From Psychromicrobium lacuslunae (GTDB lineage Bacteria > Actinomycetota > Actinomycetes > Actinomycetales > Micrococcaceae), in NCBI RefSeq assembly GCF_000950575.1, contig NZ_CP011005.1, forward strand, positions 2,790,001-2,854,000: a stretch of 64,000 nt of DNA. Direction: 5' to 3'. The position numbers were made by a program, and so were the translations under genes. The notes below the pieces were generated by a model. The model did not search any database, was not told the origin of the DNA, and saw only the letters and a list, made by a program, of their open reading frames with translations. This document shows, piece after piece, positions 8,685 to 16,992 of this stretch. Each line of letters opens with the position of its first letter. Positions within the stretch are counted from its first letter, which is position 1.

Positions 8685-8702
8685 ATCAACCATTCGGTTG
8701 AT
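8685..8702. promoter_or_regulatory. 7-4-7 inverted repeat between ABC permease and sensor kinase
   Basis: ATCAACC, four bases, then GGTTGAT, centred in the divergent intergenic region 33 bp before the kinase start. The spacing suits a dimeric NarL-type regulator, so it is a candidate site for the adjacent response regulator. This assignment is an inference. Confidence 0.5.
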
Positions 8703-8735
8703 CCGGCCCAGCTAAGCACCGGTTAAACTGAGCAA

Positions 8736-10046
8736 GTGCCCGCCACCAAGCTTCCCGGCAGCATCGGGACGAAAAAATCAGCCGCTGAGCCAGCTGCAGC
8801 GACGCCGACGCTCACCATTTTGCGTGTATTGCGGGTGACGCTGCACGTGGGCTTCGCAGCGCTGCTCGCCATTGCTGTCTTTCGACTACTGAACAAAGAG
8901 GGACAGCCCCTTCGCTACCTCTTGCTCGGACTCGCCCTGCTCTTGGCCTGCGTTTACCTGTTTGGCACGGTGCGCGAGAAACGTTTTGCCGCCGCCGAGA
9001 CGCAATCTGATCCGAGGCGCTATAGCTGGCTTTGGCTGACTGTGATCACCACGCTGTGGGCTCTATTGCTGATCGGGAATGCTGATTTCAGTTGGCTCGC
9101 TTTCCCGCTGTTCTTCCTGCACCTGCATTTACTGCCGCGAGCGCTCGCATTGCTCAGCATCTCGCTCATTACTGTTGGCGTCATCGCCGCCCAGTGGGGC
9201 GCCAGTGGGCTGCCGATGCCGCAGCTCGCCATGGTTTTAGGGCCACTCTTCGGCGCTGCATTCTCGGTGGTCACCGGAGTGGCGTACCGAGCGCTCTATC
9301 GCGAAGCAGAAAGCCAGCGCCGAGCGGCCGATGAACTGCGGCGCACCCGGGCTGAACTCGTAGCCTCCCAACGCCAGGCTGGAGCGCTGGCAGAGCGAGA
9401 GCGGCTTGCCAGAGAAATCCATGACACCCTGGCCCAGGGCTTTTCGAGTATTGTTCTGGTGGCCCGCGCGGTCGAGCAGTCGTTGGCGACCGATGATAGT
9501 GACACCGCCCTTGACCGACTCAGGTTGATCGGCCAAACCGCAGCGGAGAATCTAGCTGAAGCCCGGAATTTTGTTCGCGAGTTATCTTCACCGCAATTGC
9601 TCAATAGCTCTCTGCTGGAGGCCCTGCACCGGCTGACTCGACAAATCGAAACCAGCGCCGCTGCCCGAGGCCAGCAGTTGAACTGTATTCTCGAAACCGA
9701 TGGAACGCCGCTAGAACTGCCGCAGGCCTATCAAGTGACGCTGTTGCGCGCTGCCCAAGCCAGCCTTGGCAATGTGATCGAGCATGCACAGGCTCGGCGG
9801 GCGGTGCTTACCTTGGCGTTTCAGGACAATGAAGTCACCATGGATGTCTATGATGACGGCATCGGCTTCGACGCCGCTGCGCCCGCAGCTGTCGGCCGGG
9901 CCAACGGCACTGGTTTCGGCATTCACTCGGTTCGGGAACGTGTAATAGCGCTAGGCGGTGCTTTCGCCCTGGAATCTGCATCCGGTGGAGGCACCGTGGT
10001 AGCGATCCGGCTAGGCCTGAAAAAGCATATCGAAGAGGCTCGATAG
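8736..10046 (+). CDS. NarL-type sensor histidine kinase
   Basis: A 436-residue kinase. Five or six membrane helices occupy about residues 28-185, with no large extracellular loop, as in intramembrane-sensing or DesK-like kinases. A coiled linker follows, then the HisKA_3 box with phospho-accepting His229 in RLAREIHDTLAQGF. The C-terminal ATPase domain shows VYDDGIGFD and GTGFGIHSVRERV. It phosphorylates the regulator encoded immediately downstream. The GTG start is the first reasonable in-frame codon. The neighbouring MacB-like exporter on the opposite strand is the likely target. Confidence 0.92.
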   Translation: MPATKLPGSIGTKKSAAEPAAATPTLTILRVLRVTLHVGFAALLAIAVFRLLNKEGQPLRYLLLGLALLLACVYLFGTVREKRFAAAETQSDPRRYSWLWLTVITTLWALLLIGNADFSWLAFPLFFLHLHLLPRALALLSISLITVGVIAAQWGASGLPMPQLAMVLGPLFGAAFSVVTGVAYRALYREAESQRRAADELRRTRAELVASQRQAGALAERERLAREIHDTLAQGFSSIVLVARAVEQSLATDDSDTALDRLRLIGQTAAENLAEARNFVRELSSPQLLNSSLLEALHRLTRQIETSAAARGQQLNCILETDGTPLELPQAYQVTLLRAAQASLGNVIEHAQARRAVLTLAFQDNEVTMDVYDDGIGFDAAAPAAVGRANGTGFGIHSVRERVIALGGAFALESASGGGTVVAIRLGLKKHIEEAR

Positions 10047-10053
10047 GGTGGGA

Positions 10054-10704
10054 ATGACTGATATCGGCGTTCTGTTGGTCGACGACCACCCAGTGGTTCG
10101 CGCCGGATTACGCGCCATGCTGAGCGGTTTCGACGGCGTCAGCGTGCTCGCCGAAGCCGCCGATGGTGATGCCGCACTTCAGGAATTACACCGGCTGGCC
10201 GCGTTGGGCGAAAAAGTGCAGCTGGTTCTGATGGACCTGCAGATGGGCGACGGCCTGGACGGGGTAGCCACGACAGCGAAGATTCGCCGACTCGCGCAAC
10301 CTCCGGCCGTATTGATCCTGACCACCTACGACACCGACGCCGATATTCTAGCTGCGGTAGAAGCCGGGGCAAGCGGCTACCTACTCAAAGACGCGCCACC
10401 CGAGCAGATCTTGTCGGCGGTGCTGGCAGCTGCCGCCGGGCAGAGTGCGCTTACTCCGCGAGTCAGCGCACTCCTGATCGAACGAATTAGCAATCCGAGC
10501 ATCAGCCTAACGAATCGAGAGGTTCAGCTGCTTGAGTTGCTCTCGACCGGTCTATCGAACAGAGCAATTGCGCAGCGAGTATTTATCTCCGAGGCAACAG
10601 TGAAAACCCATTTGGTACATATTTACGACAAGCTCGGCGTAGACAATCGAACGGCGGCAATAGCGGTAGCGACTCAACGACGAATCATTCGCGGCTCTCA
10701 ATAG
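10054..10704 (+). CDS. NarL/LuxR-family response regulator
   Basis: About 216 residues. The receiver domain has the acidic pair in LLVDDHPVVRAG and the phospho-accepting aspartate in LVLMDLQMG (about residue 61). The C-terminal LuxR helix-turn-helix is clear in LTNREVQLLELL...SNRAIAQRVFISEATVKTHL. It is the partner of the kinase that ends seven bases upstream. An in-frame GTG at 10048 could also start the protein, but the ATG at 10054 gives the usual MTDI...VDDHP beginning. It probably binds the inverted repeat at 8685. Confidence 0.92.
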   Translation: MTDIGVLLVDDHPVVRAGLRAMLSGFDGVSVLAEAADGDAALQELHRLAALGEKVQLVLMDLQMGDGLDGVATTAKIRRLAQPPAVLILTTYDTDADILAAVEAGASGYLLKDAPPEQILSAVLAAAAGQSALTPRVSALLIERISNPSISLTNREVQLLELLSTGLSNRAIAQRVFISEATVKTHLVHIYDKLGVDNRTAAIAVATQRRIIRGSQ

Positions 10705-10708
10705 GCTG

Positions 10709-10747
10709 GTTTGCGGAGCGGGCAGCAAACAGCACCGCTCCGCAAAC
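10709..10747. terminator. Hairpin between convergent genes
   Basis: A 13-bp perfect stem (GTTTGCGGAGCGG and its complement, arms 10709-10721 and 10735-10747) sits between the response regulator and the DUF305 lipoprotein gene. There is no U-tract, so it is a plausible bidirectional, weakly intrinsic terminator. Confidence 0.6.
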
Positions 10748-10769
10748 ACTCATCGAGCCTGTTTGTAGG

Positions 10770-11393
10770 TCAAAGCTCGCCGAGCAGCTTGTTCATCTGA
10801 TCTATTTCTGGCTGTTGATTCTTCATGATGCCCTGCGCAAGCTGCACCGCCTCGGCGTTCTGACCGTTCTGCTGTTCGGCCTTCGCCGATTCCAGCGCAC
10901 CCTGATGGTGCGCGATCATCTGGGTCAGAAACAGTCTGTCTGCGGCAGTTCCATTCGTCGCGGCAAGCTTCTTGAGCTCAGCCGCGGACATCATCCCGGG
11001 CATTGGCATTTCGGCCGCCATCGTTTCGGCTTCGCCCCAGCTTGCCAGCATTGACTTCATCTTCTCGATCTCCGGCCCCTGGGCGAGTTTAATCGCGGCG
11101 GCCAAATCTCTTATTCGCTGGCTGGTCCCCTTCTTGGCAAGCATCGTGTTACTCATTTCCACCGCCTGCTGATGATGCACGATCATCATCTGCGCAAACA
11201 TGGTGTCGGCGGCATTGTGCTGCCCGGCCTGGGCAGTGCCGGTGCCCGTGCTCATCGAAGCCGAGCTAGTCGCTGGCGTTGAGGCGCCGTGATCCATGCC
11301 GGGCATGGAGCCGCCACCGGTAGCTGTCGAACAACCAGCAAGAAATGCTGTTAGCAGCAGGCCAGCAGATATCTGGGTAATTTTTCGTTTCAT
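10770..11393 (-). CDS. DUF305 copper-associated lipoprotein
   Basis: A 207-residue secreted protein with lipobox LAGC (Cys21) and a Met/His-rich mature part (SMPGMDHG, then MIVHHQQAVEM and MIAHHQGALESA). The paired HH motifs define DUF305, a four-helix, ferritin-like fold. The family includes the periplasmic copper-binding protein CopM of cyanobacteria. The gene follows DUF6153 on the same strand, and a CsoR-type operator lies upstream of that gene, so a role in extracytoplasmic copper binding is inferred. Three tandem 15-bp units lie in the 162-bp gap before it. Confidence 0.9.
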   Translation of the reverse strand: MKRKITQISAGLLLTAFLAGCSTATGGGSMPGMDHGASTPATSSASMSTGTGTAQAGQHNAADTMFAQMMIVHHQQAVEMSNTMLAKKGTSQRIRDLAAAIKLAQGPEIEKMKSMLASWGEAETMAAEMPMPGMMSAAELKKLAATNGTAADRLFLTQMIAHHQGALESAKAEQQNGQNAEAVQLAQGIMKNQQPEIDQMNKLLGEL

Positions 11394-11471
11394 CGTTCTT
11401 CCTTCTCAAAAGTCGTCTGGACGTCATTCCCCACCTGCCCAATGACAGGCGTACTGGCGGCAGAAGCCTCG

Positions 11472-11516
11472 GTAACCCAGGATCGAGTAACCCGGGTTTT
11501 AGTAGCCCGGGTTTTA
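11472..11516 (-). repeat. Three tandem 15-bp units between the two copper genes
   Basis: On the plus strand the units are GTAACCCAGGATCGA, GTAACCCGGGTTTTA and GTAGCCCGGGTTTTA. They fall in the 162-bp gap between DUF6153 and DUF305 and are probably untranslated, because no reading frame across them has a convincing start. Confidence 0.75.
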
Positions 11517-11555
11517 GCAACCGAGTGCGGCCAGAATGTGCTGAACGGCGCCGGT

Positions 11556-12002
11556 TTATCTACGACTAATGGAAAGCTGCAATAACGACGGCGGGTGAGC
11601 CGGACGCCCCTGCGCGGGAAGTGAAATCTCATCGAGCCGTTCAATGCCGAGGGTTAGTCCCAGTTCGCAAGGTTGCGGTTCAGTGAGCTGCCAGCCCGGG
11701 GTTGGCAGCGGCGCGCAGGAGGCCGCCATTGAGTGGTCTCCGGCATCGGGATCAGGACAGCAGACCGCTTGGCTGGTCTCGGCCGGGCTCGAGGCGGCGT
11801 GATGCGCCATTCCGGCAGAACCACTTTTGATCACTCCACTATCCGGCTGATGCAAAGCCACGCCGGAAGAAATTGCTATTGGGCTAGGTCCCATCGACAC
11901 GGAATGCATCGCCAGCAAGCCCAGACTTAGTGTCAGGATCAGGAACAGCAGCAAGCAGCCGCGGCGAGACGGAGCGGGCCGGTTGGAGCCTTCGAGCTGC
12001 AT
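11556..12002 (-). CDS. DUF6153 family Cys/His-rich small protein
   Basis: About 148 residues from the ATG at 12002, which has an AAGGAC ribosome site. A longer frame to 12080 would begin inside the CsoR operator and is rejected. One N-terminal helix (about 15-35) reads LLLFLILTLSLGLLAMHSVSMG. The mature part is rich in potential metal ligands (MAHHAAS, VCCPD, MAASC). This matches DUF6153, a small actinobacterial family often found beside DUF305. The operator at 12055 points to copper induction. The biochemical role is unknown, and copper sequestration at the membrane surface is an inference. Confidence 0.78.
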   Translation of the reverse strand: MQLEGSNRPAPSRRGCLLLFLILTLSLGLLAMHSVSMGPSPIAISSGVALHQPDSGVIKSGSAGMAHHAASSPAETSQAVCCPDPDAGDHSMAASCAPLPTPGWQLTEPQPCELGLTLGIERLDEISLPAQGRPAHPPSLLQLSISRR

Positions 12003-12054
12003 CGTCCTTGAAACACCCGCCTCATTCCTGTCCCGCCGACTGACCCTCCTAAAA

Positions 12055-12071
12055 ATACCCCAAGAGGGTAT
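12055..12071. promoter_or_regulatory. CsoR-type copper operator upstream of DUF6153-DUF305
   Basis: ATACCCCAAGAGGGTAT differs by one base from the site before csoR (49428) and fits the ATACCCC-N-GGGTAT pattern of CsoR sites. It lies 53 bp upstream of the DUF6153 start, in the promoter region. Confidence 0.85.
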
Positions 12072-12080
12072 ATATCTCAA

Positions 12081-12674
12081 TTAGGAATCTACTTCAGAAT
12101 CGGTCAACGAGCCGTGCAGATGCGCCCTCTCACCGTCGCTACTCAAAATAGTTAGAATCTCCACTGGCCCTTCATGGGCGCCAATGGCGTGGGGTGTCAT
12201 GGTAGAAAACTCGGCAGCATTCCCAGCCTCCACCAGCATGGTGCGCTCCCCCAGCCTGAGCTCGGCGGTGCCCGAAAGCACAATGAACCAGTCTCGCCCC
12301 GGGTGCACGCCAAGCTCCGTTGCTTTGGTAACCGGTGTGCTGATCCGCATTTTGGCAATTGACATCTGGAAGGGGTTTCGCTCTCGCGCCAATGACCAAA
12401 TGGTGGTGCCCAGCTGCTCGACCCGCCGCGGACGAATCACCACGTCATTTCCGTCAGAGGATTCAATCAACTGATCGACAGTCACCTCTAGCGCTTTGGC
12501 AATCGGCAGCAACTGATCCAGCGCGATCCTGCGCGAACCGGTTTCGATCCTGCTTAGATTTGAAGGACTCAAGAAAGTCCGTTCCGCCAGGGCATCAAGC
12601 GACCAGCCTCGGGCCAACCGGAGCACTCGAATTCGCCGCCTCACCAAGGAATCAATATCCACATCTTGCTCCAT
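12081..12674 (-). CDS. XRE-family regulator with C-terminal cupin domain
   Basis: About 197 residues. The N-terminal helix-turn-helix (RIRVLRLARGWSLDALAERTFLSPSNLSRIETG) is followed by a cupin barrel (HPGRDWFIVLSGTAELRLGER). Such two-domain proteins usually sense a small ligand in the cupin and repress nearby genes. The ATG at 12674 is preferred over an upstream start because it begins a typical MEQDVDID segment just before the DNA-binding domain. It is divergent from a methyltransferase with only 48 bp between starts, which contain an ATATGATAT inverted repeat, so it probably controls the methyltransferase and itself. Confidence 0.88.
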   Translation of the reverse strand: MEQDVDIDSLVRRRIRVLRLARGWSLDALAERTFLSPSNLSRIETGSRRIALDQLLPIAKALEVTVDQLIESSDGNDVVIRPRRVEQLGTTIWSLARERNPFQMSIAKMRISTPVTKATELGVHPGRDWFIVLSGTAELRLGERTMLVEAGNAAEFSTMTPHAIGAHEGPVEILTILSSDGERAHLHGSLTDSEVDS

Positions 12675-12679
12675 AAGCA

Positions 12680-12688
12680 ATATGATAT
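12680..12688. promoter_or_regulatory. ATATGATAT inverted repeat in the divergent XRE/methyltransferase promoter
   Basis: A short imperfect palindrome lies within the 48-bp gap separating the XRE-cupin and methyltransferase starts. It is a candidate operator for the XRE regulator, based only on position and symmetry. Confidence 0.35.
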
Positions 12689-12722
12689 GCGATTTGAGCA
12701 ATACGCTTCTAGGCTTGAGGTT

Positions 12723-13556
12723 ATGGCACACTCAGCTCACACTCACCAGCACGGAAGCATCGCCGATTTACTTGACCTGGACTCAGCCGTCTTGCATCGG
12801 GAACTGACCGCGACTCTCGACTGGTTGCAGGATCGCAATGGTCAGTTGCCGCCGAGGAAAATTCTCGATCTCGGCGCGGGCACCGGGAACGGCACCATCG
12901 CTCTGGCCGAACGCTTCCCGGCCGCCGAGCTTCTCGCCATCGACTTTTCCGCAGAGTTGCTGAGCGGGCTGCAGCAACGAGCCGAGGCTAAGCAACTCGG
13001 CGACCGGGTCTCGACGCTGCAGCTCGATCTCAATGATCATTGGCCGGAACTAGGTCGGTTCGACCTAGTCTGGGCAGCAGCGTTCCTTCACGAAGTTGAG
13101 CACCCGGAGGCCGTACTAGCCAAAGCTTTTCAACTACTGAGGCCGGGCGGCCTACTGGCAATCAGCGAAATGGCCTCGGCACCGCGTTTTCTTGACCATG
13201 ATAGTGATAATGGTTTTGAGGAACGTTTGCAGCAGGTTTTACGAGCCCGCACTGCTGGACACAATAATTACCCTGATTGGTCTCAGCAGCTCGCCAGCAG
13301 CGGTTACCTCGGCGTTGAAAAGAGAGTGCGCCGGGTAGATCTTGCGCTGGCAGCTGAGCCACTAGGCGGCCGCTACGCGCAAAGCTATTTCAAGCGAATT
13401 CAGCCCACCGTGAGCGATAGCCTCTCCGACGCCGACCAGGCCCGTCTGGCACAACTCGTGGGCGAAGGACCTGCCAGCCTGTTAGCTCGACCAGATTTGC
13501 GCCTGCGCACTGAGCGAACTGCGTGGCTAGCTAACCGCCCAGAGACACGGCGTTAA
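12723..13556 (+). CDS. Class I SAM-dependent methyltransferase
   Basis: About 277 residues from the ATG at 12723. A longer frame from 12666 overlaps the divergent regulator and is less likely. Motif I reads ILDLGAGTGNGT, followed by an acidic LLAIDFS strand and an FDLVWAAAFLHEV post-motif, the normal order of a Rossmann methyltransferase. It transfers a methyl group from S-adenosylmethionine to an unidentified small molecule. An N-terminal AHSAHTHQHG segment is His-rich. The 3' end overlaps the convergent APC permease by four bases. Regulation by the divergent XRE-cupin protein is likely. Confidence 0.87.
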   Translation: MAHSAHTHQHGSIADLLDLDSAVLHRELTATLDWLQDRNGQLPPRKILDLGAGTGNGTIALAERFPAAELLAIDFSAELLSGLQQRAEAKQLGDRVSTLQLDLNDHWPELGRFDLVWAAAFLHEVEHPEAVLAKAFQLLRPGGLLAISEMASAPRFLDHDSDNGFEERLQQVLRARTAGHNNYPDWSQQLASSGYLGVEKRVRRVDLALAAEPLGGRYAQSYFKRIQPTVSDSLSDADQARLAQLVGEGPASLLARPDLRLRTERTAWLANRPETRR

Positions 13557-14995
13557 GCAGAATTCTCAGGGACTTCCCGCTTGCCGCGATGCCCGATGAT
13601 CCAGCCGACCGCGAGCGCCAACACCGGAATAATTCCGAGGATGACACTCACTCCAACCGAGGCGGCGGTGACCAGGGTGAAATTCTGAATCACCAGCCAC
13701 AGTGAGACCGCCAGACCTAGCACCGCCAAAACAGGTGCCACCGTGGTCTTCCAGCGAGCCGCCAGTCGCGGCGTGGATCTACGGTTGAAAAAGACCAGAA
13801 TCGCGACCGAGGTCAGCAACATCAGCAGCACCATACCAACCGTAGAGACCCCTGCCATCGCGCTAAACACACCCACTAGCGGGTCAAGGCCGAGCACTGC
13901 GAAGATCGCCAGAATCAGCAGCGCGGTACCGCTCTGCACGATTGAGGAGATAGCCGGAGAGTGGTGCACGGGATGGGATTTACCCAGCGCGCCGGGCAAC
14001 TGTCCCTTCCGAGAGAGCACAAATTGATATCGAGCAATCACATTATGAAAAGAGAGCACGCAGGCGAACAAGCTGGAGAGTAGCAGCACGTTCATCACGT
14101 CCCTGACTACCACTCCGGTATAGGTTTCGGCAGTATCCAGCAGCATATTTGCCTCCCCATTCAGGGTCTGCTGAGCTACTGCGACGGCCTGGCTTGGACT
14201 GACCCCTTCTATTATCGCCCAGCAGGAAAGGGCATAGAACACACCGATAATCAGCACAGCCAAATAGGTAGCACGAGGAATGGTGCGGGCTGGGTTCCTC
14301 GCCTCGTCACGGAACACCGCCGTCGCTTCGAAGCCGATGAATCCGGTGAGCGCAAAGAGCACCGCAACTCCCAGCGGCCCGGAAAATACAGCTTCCGGGG
14401 TGAATGATTCGGCGCTAATTCCGGCCGCCCCACCGTGTAGGAAGATCGCCGCATCCATCACCACCACCACAGCGATTTCAAGGATCAGTGCCACCCCGAG
14501 CACCTTGGCGCTCAGTTCGATATGACGGTAGCCGAGGAAGGCGACCACCAGCAGCGCGAGCAGCGCATATCCCCACCATGGCAACTCCGGTCCGCCAATC
14601 CGTCGAACCGCGTCGTTCACTGCCCAGCCCAGATAGCCGTAGACACCAAGTTGGATGGCGGTATAAGAAACCAGGGCGGTGAAAGCCGCACCTTTGCCGA
14701 GCCGATTGCCCAGGCCGGCACTGATATAGGCATAAAAGGCACCGGCCTCCTTCACGTGTGGCGCCATGGTGACAAAGCCGACGGAGAAAACCAGCAGCAC
14801 CACGGCAGCAATAATGAACCCCATTGGCGCGCCAGCGCCGTTTCCTTCGCCAATCGCAAGTGGCACATTTCCGCCGATCACCGTCAGCGGTGCGGCGGCA
14901 GCAATCACCATGAAGACAATGCTGCCGACTCCCAAACGCCCGGAAAGGTTGGCGGTCCGCGGGACCTGCTGAGCGATATTGCTGTCAGTCACCAT
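13553..14995 (-). CDS. APC-superfamily amino acid permease
   Basis: About 480 residues with twelve or more membrane helices. The N-terminus shows the APC consensus region in GSIVFMVIAAAAPLTVIGGNVPLAIGEGNGAGAP, and GFIGFEATAVFRDEARNPARTIPRATYLAV is the family loop after helix 6. The ATG at 14995 has a GAAGGGCA site and leaves a 28-bp gap after the nitrilase stop, so both form an operon. It probably imports an amino acid, amine or amide that the adjacent carbon-nitrogen hydrolase processes. The specific substrate is unknown. Confidence 0.88.
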   Translation of the reverse strand: MVTDSNIAQQVPRTANLSGRLGVGSIVFMVIAAAAPLTVIGGNVPLAIGEGNGAGAPMGFIIAAVVLLVFSVGFVTMAPHVKEAGAFYAYISAGLGNRLGKGAAFTALVSYTAIQLGVYGYLGWAVNDAVRRIGGPELPWWGYALLALLVVAFLGYRHIELSAKVLGVALILEIAVVVVMDAAIFLHGGAAGISAESFTPEAVFSGPLGVAVLFALTGFIGFEATAVFRDEARNPARTIPRATYLAVLIIGVFYALSCWAIIEGVSPSQAVAVAQQTLNGEANMLLDTAETYTGVVVRDVMNVLLLSSLFACVLSFHNVIARYQFVLSRKGQLPGALGKSHPVHHSPAISSIVQSGTALLILAIFAVLGLDPLVGVFSAMAGVSTVGMVLLMLLTSVAILVFFNRRSTPRLAARWKTTVAPVLAVLGLAVSLWLVIQNFTLVTAASVGVSVILGIIPVLALAVGWIIGHRGKREVPENSA

Positions 14996-15023
14996 ATTGC
15001 CCTTCGTTGCTGAACAAGGCTGA

Positions 15024-15797
15024 TTAGTAGAGATCCAGTCGCCGGTCAAGGAGGTAAGGGTTTTCTCGTTGCGCTCGAGTCACCACTGAGGGATCGACCT
15101 CAGCGAACAGAAGAGCAGTTTCGGTCGCGACAGAGTCAAGGACTTGAGCGAAGGGGTCAACGATCCGGCTCCGGCCAACGTAATTCAGCTCTGCCTCGCT
15201 GCCCGCATGGTTCACATACGCCAGATACACCTGGTTTTCCCAGGCTCGAGCCCTAATAACTTCTTCGGCAACGAATTCGTAGGGCGTCATCTGGGCGGTA
15301 GGTACCGCGATCAGCTGAGCGCCGGCAGCGGCAGCGGCACGGGTAGATTCTGGGAATTCCACGTCATAGCAAATCAGCATGGCAATCTTTACGCCGCGAA
15401 ATTCGACAACTGAGACGAGTGTCTCGCCCGGAGTGAAGTACTTCCGGTCAAGTCCACCGAAGAGATGGGTTTTTCGGTGCCGGCCGAGAATTGCCCCGTT
15501 GTCATCAATGAATACCGCGGTGTTGTAGATTTGCTGACCAGCTTGTTCGGGCACCCCGAGCACGATGGCAATACCTTCGCCGGCCGCTATTTGCCGCGCC
15601 TCGGTGAGCAGATCTTGACCAGCTAGCTGATAGGTCAAGTCACCGATGTTGTAACCGGTCAGGAACAACTCCGGAGTGATCAGCAGCTCGGCACCCGACT
15701 GGGAGGCCCTCTGAGCCGCTACTGATAGTTCGGCGAGGTTAGCCGCCACATCACCCGGCGTACCTGCAGTTTGCAGAGCCGCAATTTTTAGCGCCAT
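15024..15797 (-). CDS. Carbon-nitrogen hydrolase (nitrilase superfamily amidase)
   Basis: About 257 residues. The Glu-Lys-Cys triad is visible: Glu in LLITPELFLTGYN, Lys in GRHRKTHLFG and Cys in MLICYDVEFPES. These enzymes cleave amides or nitriles, releasing ammonia. The ATG at 15797 is selected for its AAGAAAGGGG ribosome site. A longer frame lacks support. It is the first gene of an operon with an APC permease, suggesting uptake and hydrolysis of a nitrogenous compound. Confidence 0.9.
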   Translation of the reverse strand: MALKIAALQTAGTPGDVAANLAELSVAAQRASQSGAELLITPELFLTGYNIGDLTYQLAGQDLLTEARQIAAGEGIAIVLGVPEQAGQQIYNTAVFIDDNGAILGRHRKTHLFGGLDRKYFTPGETLVSVVEFRGVKIAMLICYDVEFPESTRAAAAAGAQLIAVPTAQMTPYEFVAEEVIRARAWENQVYLAYVNHAGSEAELNYVGRSRIVDPFAQVLDSVATETALLFAEVDPSVVTRAQRENPYLLDRRLDLY

Positions 15798-15897
15798 GAC
15801 CGCCCCTTTCTTGAGGGAGACGATACCAGTGCGGGCCGGGCAGCCTGCCAGCAAAGTCATCCGGAACAGCGCCGGGTTCGGACAGAACGTCCTTCAA

Positions 15898-16869
15898 TTA
15901 GCTTCGGCTGTTACTGCGCTGATCTGCTACAACCTTGCCACTCGGCGGTGGGGAGCTTATTCCGGCTGTCAGCTTAGTGGCGATGATGCCTATGATCACC
16001 ACTAGTCCGCCCAGAGGTTCATTCCAATGCAGCGGCTCAGCCAAAATAATCATTCCTAGGGCCACTCCTATCACCGGCGAAAGATAGGTGACCATTGAGG
16101 CAATCGGTGCACCCCAAGCAAGCAAAATATTGGTATTCCAGATATAAGCAAACCCGGTGCCAACTGCGCCCAACAGAAGAATACTGAGGCCGATCTGGGG
16201 ACTGAGCTGGATTGACTGAGCACCGGCAAAGGGCAGTACCAGGAGCATGATCACCGCCGCAACACTGACCTGACCGGCGGCAAGGACGGTGCTGTCGTAG
16301 CCGCGATGAGCAATAAAACGTCTGAGGTAGACATAGGCCACGCCATAGCAGACTGCTGAGCCAAGGCAGGCCAGTTGCGCTGGCAAGCTCATTGGATTCC
16401 CTTGATCGCCCAGGTAGCGCCAGGGCGCGGAGAGCACAATGACCCCGAGCGCGCTGGTCAGAATTCCCAGCGTTTGCCAGCGATTAAGCCGTTCCCCGGG
16501 CAACGCCGCCGCGGCCACCAGCAAAGTCATGATCGGCGTGACGGCGTTGTAGATGCTCGCCAAACCTGATGAAAGGTATTGCTCCGCCCAGGCATAGAGC
16601 AGGAACGGCAAGACGCAAAGCAAGAGCGCGACCACCACCAAGTGTGCCCAGATCCGCAGCTCCCGGATCCACTTTCGCTTCGTAAAAACCATCACCAGCG
16701 ACAGCGCCAAAGCCCCGAAAAATAACCGCCCCACCACCAATTGCACCGGTGAGAGGCCGGTTAGGGACACCTTCATGAAAAGAAAGCTGGAGCCCCAGGC
16801 CACCGAGAGCAGTAGGAACTGCAGACCCACTTTCCATTGCCCGACGGGCGCACTCGCTTGACTATTCAC
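15898..16869 (-). CDS. EamA/DMT-family membrane transporter
   Basis: A 323-residue protein with about ten membrane helices arranged as two EamA repeats (RhaT/YdcZ-like, with SVAWGSSFLFMKVSL at the start and SPVIGVALGMIILAEPLHW near the end). It is likely an exporter or importer of amino acids or other metabolites. The GTG start at 16869 has a weak AAAAGG site. A TetR gene is divergent, 123 bp away, and is the natural candidate regulator. No substrate can be named. Confidence 0.87.
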   Translation of the reverse strand: MNSQASAPVGQWKVGLQFLLLSVAWGSSFLFMKVSLTGLSPVQLVVGRLFFGALALSLVMVFTKRKWIRELRIWAHLVVVALLLCVLPFLLYAWAEQYLSSGLASIYNAVTPIMTLLVAAAALPGERLNRWQTLGILTSALGVIVLSAPWRYLGDQGNPMSLPAQLACLGSAVCYGVAYVYLRRFIAHRGYDSTVLAAGQVSVAAVIMLLVLPFAGAQSIQLSPQIGLSILLLGAVGTGFAYIWNTNILLAWGAPIASMVTYLSPVIGVALGMIILAEPLHWNEPLGGLVVIIGIIATKLTAGISSPPPSGKVVADQRSNSRS

Positions 16870-16992
16870 CTTTTCATCATCGCCGTCGGGCAGCCGCCCC
16901 GCTGGCGGGAATCGGACGGCTCATTCGATGCTTGCCAAGCCACCTCACCATTGCAATTTCCCGGAATGTCCGCTTTGTTGTAGGTTCGGTTC

